Made by a program: the position numbers and the translations under genes
The notes under the pieces: generated by a model
Told to the model about the DNA's origin: nothing
The model's input: only the letters and a program-made list of their open reading frames with translations
Databases searched by the model: none
Part shown: in pieces, positions 58,089 through 64,000 of the stretch
Position numbering within the stretch: position 1 is the first letter of the stretch
How the letters are laid out: the number at the start of each line of letters is the position of its first letter
NCBI RefSeq assembly: GCF_963966145.1
Contig: NC_091047.1
Location: 26,412,001 to 26,476,000, forward strand
Reading direction: 5' to 3'
DNA: 64,000 bases
From: Tenebrio molitor
Taxonomy: Eukaryota > Arthropoda > Insecta > Coleoptera > Tenebrionidae

Positions 58089-58525
58089 AATAGTATATTG
58101 TATATCAAGAGTTGTAAATGAAAGATTTCACACGAGTTTGCAGAATTGAGCCACAAGCCGTAGGCGCGTGGCTTAAGCAAACGAGTGTGAAATCGAATTT
58201 TCAACACGTGGTATACACGATATTTTTCCGACGACCACAAAAAGAAACGCTAATATTCGGCATCCCTTCAAACTTCAAATATTATTCGACAGAGCTGCGG
58301 ACAAAATAATTATGCCGTTGCGCGGAGATAGACATCGTTAATCATCGGCCCGTGTACAATATAAAAACACACAGCTGTCGGCCAATCAGATTTCTCAAAT
58401 TTTTCATTGTACACGGTTAGGCTGTTCGTTCGTGTTCGTGTTGAAATCGTTTGCAATTTTAAATTTTCACTAAGGAAAAACCGTGTGCAATGTGCCATAT
58501 TTCACAGTGGTCGTCTGAAAAAATT
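58089..58525 (+). mobile_element. Hairpin-headed element H17
   Basis: AATAGTATATTGTATATC (58089), a head with GATTTCACACGAGTTTGC against GCAAACGAGTGTGAAATC around AAGCCGTAGGC, then ATACACGATATTTTTCCG and ACGACCAC, inverted as GTGGTCGTCTGAAAAAATTG (58507-58526). Within the body GTGTTGAAATCGTTTGCAA (58437-58455) echoes the head's GTGTGAAATCG and GCAAACGA. GTGTACAATA/CATTGTACAC forms another inverted pair. Starts 200 bp after the hAT element. Confidence 0.78.
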
Positions 58526-59557
58526 GTTTTCCATATAGCTAATCAACTGATTGGAACTTAGAATGTTACAAAGTTTGTATGCTTGGTTTCCAAATAAATT
58601 CTCTAGAAATTGTCTACAAGGATATGCTGAACAAAAATATAATGATACTACCAATGTGGGTTCAAATTAATGAAACAGCCAATTACTACAAAATGTGATT
58701 ACAGAAACGTGCTTGTTTTCAATAAAAGGAAGGCAACTTCACTAAATATCATTAACATTCAATTTTGTTGGGTGAATTTTACCTTTGAAGTGACATTTAA
58801 TGTTTGTTTACATTTTCATGTGTGTTTAGTTAATAATGCAGTTTAAAAAGCAATTCCAAATTAATGTTTCTTAATGAGAGATATAATAATTAAAGTGGAT
58901 TTTTAATACTTTGTAGCAGAATTTATAAACTGGTTTAGTTGTAAAAATAATAATAGTTAAAGAACGTCGTAAAAGAAAGATTTATTATTCCGAAAGGGAA
59001 ATACAAGCGATAACCCAGACAACTCTAAAAGACGCCACACTGTCCCTTTTTAAATTTGATTCTGGAAAGGTTATCTACAAAACTACTTCGTCCCGGGCGA
59101 CAATAAAATTGGATTTGTAAAAAACTAAGAGATGGTGATATTGTCCACTGACCAGATTTTCGTGTTTTATAAGAAAAATAATTGCAGTCGAAATTCAATG
59201 TTTATTTTGTCGTTTGGTCTTTTGTTAACGAGGATGATTGTAGTTGTTATAAGAAACTAGTGTTTTTACTTTTCCCACAGTTTTTTCGATCAAAGTCAGG
59301 TATTAGATAATGTTGTATAACTAACTGTATAAACTTTGGCGTGAGAACTATCCGTAATTATTATGATTTAACTCCACAATTTTAAGAAACAATCTTTGCT
59401 GAAGATGTATCCTAGTAAAATCGCTTCTTGTAAATATTGTGATTTTATTAAAGAATAAACAGTTACTTCAATAAATGATGTTTCAACTTTTGTTTGCATA
59501 TCAAAAATTTCATTATTTACTAAAAAATAATTATAATGATTTCACTGTTCGAAAATT
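58526..59557. other. Intergenic, nothing recognised
   Basis: No supported feature. Confidence 0.4.
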
Positions 59558-59710
59558 AATAGTTATTTATGTGACGCGCTTAGTAAATTAATCTTTACGG
59601 GGGCGCTGGCACTTGTGATACGAGTGACGTAAGGAACGAGTCTCCATAAGCCAATAAACCCAGTAAAGATTAATTGTTAATCGAGTTGCATACAAACTTT
59701 TATTTCGACC
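59558..59710 (+). repeat. Hairpin module H18
   Basis: AATAGTTATTTATGTGACGCG (59558), arms TAAATTAATCTTTAC and GTAAAGATTAATTG, then CGAGTTGCATACAAACTTTTATTTCGACC. The right-side motif matches the other elements; no body end found. Confidence 0.65.
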
Positions 59711-60489
59711 TTCAGCCTTTAAATTTCATTTTTTTAATTGTTATTTATGTTTATAAAAATGTTGTAATAAAAGGCGGTGGGGCAATTATACCTACGTCGT
59801 CATGGTGTTGAGATAAACAACAGCAATACTGTCAGAAGTTTTGTGAAAATTGTTGCAAAAAGAAAGAAAAGAAAGAAGACTTTGAAGGCGATTTTCTTGA
59901 AATGCAAGAAAATACCCACGGAATTACCAACGCTGCAAGTGCGGTTCTTCTCTACTGTTTCGATCCCAAGAGCGATATGAAAATGACTTTCGAAACGGAT
60001 TACAATGCATTATTAACGTATGTAATTGCAACAATTGACAGTTAAATTTGTTTGTGTTTATAATATTAAACTTTTTCAAAAATCATTCAATTAGTTTTGA
60101 TTAATTATTACACAGGAGAACACTGATTCTGCGGCATGGAGTTTGAAAGTCAATATTGGGTAATTTTAATCTTGTGAATACGAAAAGTCTATCATATCTG
60201 CCGAACTGACTCTAGTTTTTGAGATAAAGGCACCCTCTTATGATGAACACAGAATAAAATAAAAATATTCGATATGTTTTAAAACTTTAATTTTCCAACG
60301 GCAGCAGCGTTATAAATAATAATTTAAATAGAATTAATCGTATAAAAAAAATTCACGAAAATAAATTAAGAAAAATGTGTTTTATGCGATCGTCTAGGTA
60401 CTGTGTTTTTGGTTGGCAGTAGTCCACCATCATATGGCGGTCCCACTAGCCTTGATATTTCTAATTTCTTCCATATTTCTTCCATAAAT
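59711..60489. other. Intergenic, nothing firm
   Basis: A 67-codon frame at 59777-59980 is basic and without recognisable motif. Confidence 0.35.
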
Positions 60490-60845
60490 TTAAATCTCCA
60501 ACCAAGTCATTGAGCTCTCCTTGAGAAAAACCCTAAAGTGTAGGATTGCACCCTTCAAATTCACTTTCGCTTCTGTTTTGACTCTCAAGAGTCTAACATT
60601 TCAACATCATCATAGGAAACGTTTGATAAGGCAGTAAATATCGGCACTGGCAAATCTTCACTGTGCAACATTGATGGTTTAGCCGATTGTATATTCGGAA
60701 AAAATATGCTTCGTAAGCTTGTTTTACAAAATCGGTAATATTTCTTCGTTCTAGTTGTTGACAATATTTACCACATATATAGCAAAAATTTTTGAGATCG
60801 TTAACACAAAACTTACGGGAAGAACTCATATTTTTTTCTGACATA
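60490..60845 (-). pseudogene. Decayed copy of a multicopy zinc-finger gene family
   Basis: Minus strand from ~60841: MSSSRKFCVNDLKNFCYICG, then QLERRNITDFVKQAYEAYF. In other frames follow SEDLPVPIFTALSNVSYDD and FSQGELNDLVGDLNLWKK. These blocks, in this order, occur in a protein family repeated many times in arthropod genomes (a C-x2-C zinc-finger start and an 'ELNDLVRDLNLSK' block), thought to spread with mobile elements. Here they are frameshifted with stops and missing segments. Identification is from memory; function unknown. Confidence 0.5.
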
Positions 60846-61793
60846 AAAACACCCAATAAAACAAATGAATAAGCCAACTGATATTTTAGCAATCAAAATA
60901 ATGAGCAAGACAGGAGAGATTATTAAAGTTTTTTATTTCCACCTTCTAAGTAAATGACACTTTATAGGCATTTGTGGTAACTAAGTAAATGGGTAGTTAC
61001 AGGCAGAGTCCTGTAATATTTAACAGGCACGTAGAAGAGACCTGTAAAGACTTTACAAGGCTCATCAAAAAATAACACTGGGGAACAAAAAAAATAATTT
61101 TTCTGCGGCATTAACTTTTGTAGTGAATTTGGATGTAACTCAAGCAACAATTACTCGGGATGTAGTTTTTTTTGTTTAAATTGACTCTACTTCTCACAAT
61201 AAACCCTACTATCCAAAATGATAAAATTTTTAATTAAGTAAGTACTAATATTTTTTCAAACATTTATTTTTTCTTTACCACCATATTTGATAAAAATGAA
61301 CAGAAAGGCAACATGTACCGATATATGTTTTATATTTTTTACATTTATTATTTTTGCCAAAATTAATTAAGTATTTTGATTTTCAACTTTGACAAGCAAA
61401 AGTGTATCTGATAGTGATAAGCTCTACATTAAACCGAAAATACGAGTACTTGATCATATGATGATAAGCAACTAATCATTCCTAACAAAGGAAAGATGTC
61501 TAGAATAGTTTTGTTAATTTTGAAAATATCAGTTTTTACCAAGATAATGCTTAATCATTGTTTGAAATATCAAAAATCATCAGTGATGACATCATCCATA
61601 ACAGGTACAATCGGAATGGAGAACGTCCACGTCAAAATACTTAAATCAATGTTTTCAGTCTAAATTAAATAAAATAAACGCCACACAATCTCACATAATA
61701 AACTTCCATCTAAAATTACACAAAGGTATGTTAAAGCAACTTAAAAAAATACAGCAATCTAAAAAGGTACATTATCAGCACTTATAGTACAAG
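60846..61793. other. Upstream region of the protease gene, nothing firm
   Basis: AT-rich. Any enhancer for the protease is not recognisable by eye. Confidence 0.4.
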
Positions 61794-61801
61794 TATAAAA
61801 G
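61794..61801 (+). promoter_or_regulatory. TATA box of the serine protease gene
   Basis: TATAAAAG 36 bp before the ATG region, with an initiator-like ATCAATT near 61825. This leaves a 5' UTR of only ~12 nt, as in many highly expressed insect gut protease genes. Confidence 0.65.
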
Positions 61802-61836
61802 CACAAGTTGCACAGAAATTTATATCAATTTTCAAA

Positions 61837-62920
61837 ATGAAGTATGTCGGTGTATTATGTCTTTGCCTTTCTGTGGTTTGGGCTTCGCCTCTTCAAGAAA
61901 GCTCAGCTAAAGCAGTTCCACTGAAGAATATAAGTAAATAGAAGTTGTCTTTCAGACATTCTAAGTTTGAATAAATATAATAAATTATAGGTAGCCGAAT
62001 TATCAATGGGGATAAAGCCGTTCTAGGTCAGTTTCCTTGGCAGGCAGCTCTGCGTGTAACAGGTAACTCTAGAAACTGGTTTTGCGGTGGTAGCATAATC
62101 AGTGAAGAATGGATTCTCACTGCAGGACATTGTGTCTCTGGGTACTGTATCAATTAATAAAAGAATAACAATTTTACTAAATCATGGTTTAAAGGGGTTT
62201 ATCTGCAATCATCGAGACTGGTTTGGTAGATCTAGATGGAAATATTGGTTTAGAATCAACTTCATCTGATCTGGTCTTGCACGAAGGTTACGACATTGAC
62301 ACACTTTCAAATGATATTGGACTTATAAAACTCAGTAAACCACTACAATTTGATGGTAGGTTCTATATTCACTTATTATGCTGAAAGTTTCTGATGGCAC
62401 CTTGTCCCAACAGAAAACACTGCTGCCATATCTCTTTCTTCTGAACCTCTCAGTGAAAACGAAGAAGTTACAGTAAGTGGCTGGGGTCTCACAAGTGACG
62501 GTAAAGTAGACAAAATGTACATTAACCGCATCGAGAGGAATAAGAGAGTTTTGTTTTAAAGGAGGCACTGTCGTAAGTCCAGTTCTCAACTACGTTAAAT
62601 TGGTAACTATTGCCAACTCCGATTGTGAGAAAACTTTCGGAAGTATCATTCACGACACCACACTCTGTGCCGTTTCTGACGCGAATCCAGTGAAGAGTCC
62701 TTGCAATGTAAGTGTTTGGTTATTGTCTTGCCAGACAGTACAGTTTGTTAACTCACAGGGAGATAGTGGTGGACCAGTGGTAATCAATGTCGATTCTAAT
62801 CCTGAACATGTGGCTATTGCTAGTTTTGTCAGTGACAGCGGTTGTGAAAGCGACAATCCTTCTGGGTACACAAGGACTGCCCCTTACAGAGACTGGATTC
62901 GAGAGAAAACAGGTGTTTAA
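61837..62920 (+). CDS. Secreted chymotrypsin-family serine protease (S1A), six exons
   Basis: Exons 61837-61933, 61991-62141, 62195-62355, 62414-62500, 62562-62707, 62759-62920; introns of 51-61 bp, GT-AG, phases consistent, 267 aa. The signal peptide is residues 1-16 (MKYVGVLCLCLSVVWA), the propeptide ends at Arg35, and the mature chain starts IINGDKAVLGQFPWQ. The triad is His79 (TAGHC, with Gly where Ala is usual), Asp123 (NDIGLIKL) and Ser217 (CNGDSGGP). The residue at the base of the S1 pocket is Ser211, pointing to chymotrypsin- or collagenase-like rather than tryptic specificity. The zymogen would be activated by a trypsin-like cut. Likely a gut digestive enzyme; expression is inferred. 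A paralogue lies convergently to the right. Confidence 0.95.
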
Positions 62921-62952
62921 GTGTTACCATTTAACGCTTTTTCATCAAGACT

Positions 62953-62958
62953 AATAAA
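62953..62958 (+). terminator. Polyadenylation signal of the protease gene
   Basis: AATAAA 33 bp after the stop codon; a second AATAAA is near 63041. Confidence 0.75.
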
Positions 62959-63881
62959 TTCGAAGCAGCAAATTTGTTTTTTTTTTTTCTGAAATATTAC
63001 ATCACTATGAGAAAACCACTTTGTGGAAAACTGTGAGTTAAAATAAAGGACTTGGAAGAGTGTTAATTTTTTTTTATTGTGCCAAGAATTGCGAATCTAG
63101 AGATATTCCCGGTGAAGGCAAAAAATAACAAGTACAAATACAAGTGATCAAAAAGAAAACCAATCAAGAGTGCTATTTCATCTTTTGTTTTATCGAAACG
63201 TTTGTCTTGGTTTGAGTAGCAATAATTATACTTCCTATCGACAGTTGTTTTATTAGTTGCCTACTTCTCGAAAAATCTATTAATAATTAATGCTTTCTCT
63301 TCAATGGTAAAACCCATTTTACCACTTATTCTGGGATAATTGTTGCTGACAATTACAGTAAACGCCTGAAAGCTGTCGAAACAGAAAAGTTGTTTTTTAA
63401 GTTAACAACACCACATCGTTGACGTTTCTTTGACATTTCCGTGAAAAATCTGCTTACGGGTGGCGTCGCGTTTGGCGATAAAGCTGGTACATTACACATT
63501 GTTACGAATGTAAGATGTTGCTCTTGTTTATTGCATAAATTGTCTACGCCCATGCATTGAACACTTATTTGCGCAGGATTCCGCTACGACATAACCGATA
63601 ATTTACAACGCCTGCTCTAATCTCTATTCTTTTCTTTTGTTCACATTGTAGTAAAGTTAGAGAAAATATGTGGTTAATAAGGTGAGTACCTGCTCCTGCT
63701 AACGGTGTGAAGATTTTTCTGATGTAGTGAAGCAATCTTACCATTAGACAGATTATGGAACCATGTAGATCGGAACTGTAATGAGTTGTATACAAGGCAA
63801 ATTTTATTCAGATTATCAAATGATATTCACTGATACATTAATAAAAAATCTAAACCCACTTAGGTTCTTATTAAATTACGT
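62959..63881. other. Spacer between convergent protease genes
   Basis: No gene or repeat recognised; includes the 3' UTRs. Confidence 0.45.
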
Positions 63882-64000
63882 TCAAACGCCAGTTTTATTT
63901 TTAATCCAATCTCTGTAAAAAGCAGTTCTTGTGTACCCAGAAGGACTGTCGGCTTCGCATCCGTCATTGCTAACAAAACTGACAACCGCGACATGGATGG
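63882..64000 (-). CDS. Serine protease paralogue, 3' end only
   Basis: Minus strand, entering from the right edge: VAVVSFVSNDGCEADSPSGY, then TRTAFYRDWIKNKTGV and stop (TGA at 63884-63882). It matches the last exon of the neighbouring protease (IASFVSDSGCESDNPSGYT... REKTGV) at most positions, with the same spacing of the Cys and the final helix. The catalytic part is outside the window. It shows a tandem family with inverted members. Confidence 0.9.
   Translation of the reverse strand, partial: IHVAVVSFVSNDGCEADSPSGYTRTAFYRDWIKNKTGV

Overview
The window looks like an AT-rich insect nuclear contig, most likely from a beetle (moderate confidence). It has a digestive-type serine protease gene with very short introns, a second protease running off the right edge, and about 50 kb packed with transposable elements of animal type. 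There are no operons, tRNAs, rRNAs or CRISPR arrays. The only convincing host genes are two tail-to-tail serine proteases at the right edge (61.8-64.0 kb). Two weak host-exon candidates lie in a less TE-rich patch at 7.5-11 kb.

Layout. 0-15 kb: intergenic DNA with small nonautonomous elements, a hAT MITE with a perfect 8-bp target duplication (9.26 kb), a decayed Tc1/mariner-type transposase (12 kb), and several members of the hairpin family described below. 15.6-21.7 kb: one R4/Dong-like LINE on the minus strand, with a Myb-like N-terminus, a reverse transcriptase and a restriction-like endonuclease. It is split by at least three later insertions, and removing each one rejoins the protein frame. 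21.9-22.7 kb: a tandem repeat. 23.4-26.0 kb: an R1-clade LINE fragment holding a broken gag-like ORF1 only. 28.9-30.15 kb: a 1.2-kb foldback. 30.5-38.6 kb: a TA-flanked foldback element split open by two hairpin elements, a 2.3-kb dispersed repeat and an apparently intact two-ORF LINE. 40-50 kb: mostly unannotatable AT-rich DNA with MITEs and a hairpin-element cluster at 45-47 kb. 50.1-52.5 kb: the second copy of the 2.3-kb repeat. 52.9-54.2 kb: a transposase pseudogene carrying a nested SINE-like insertion and MITE. 55.2-57.9 kb: a complete hAT transposon with matching ends, an 8-bp target duplication and a five-exon transposase that reads through.

Most unusual signal. About 18 copies of a structure I do not recognise as a named family are scattered through the window. 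Each starts near AATAGTTATTTA, followed at once by a ~90-150 bp hairpin 'head' whose arms differ completely between copies and whose centre is a small GC-rich hairpin (such as GCCGTAGGC). The head is followed by TACAAAATTTTTTC, a body of 0.2-1.5 kb, and an inverted copy ending in GAAAAAAT. In several copies the arm sequence of the head reappears near the far end of the same element but not in other elements. Bodies of several copies carry remnants of one protein, recognisable as a tyrosine recombinase (Crypton-like: N-terminal 'NAA..LLP.K' region and the box-I 'GACRREEL' motif, split by a 60-bp intron). I infer a family of tyrosine-recombinase transposons whose recognition sites diverge quickly and stay matched within each element.
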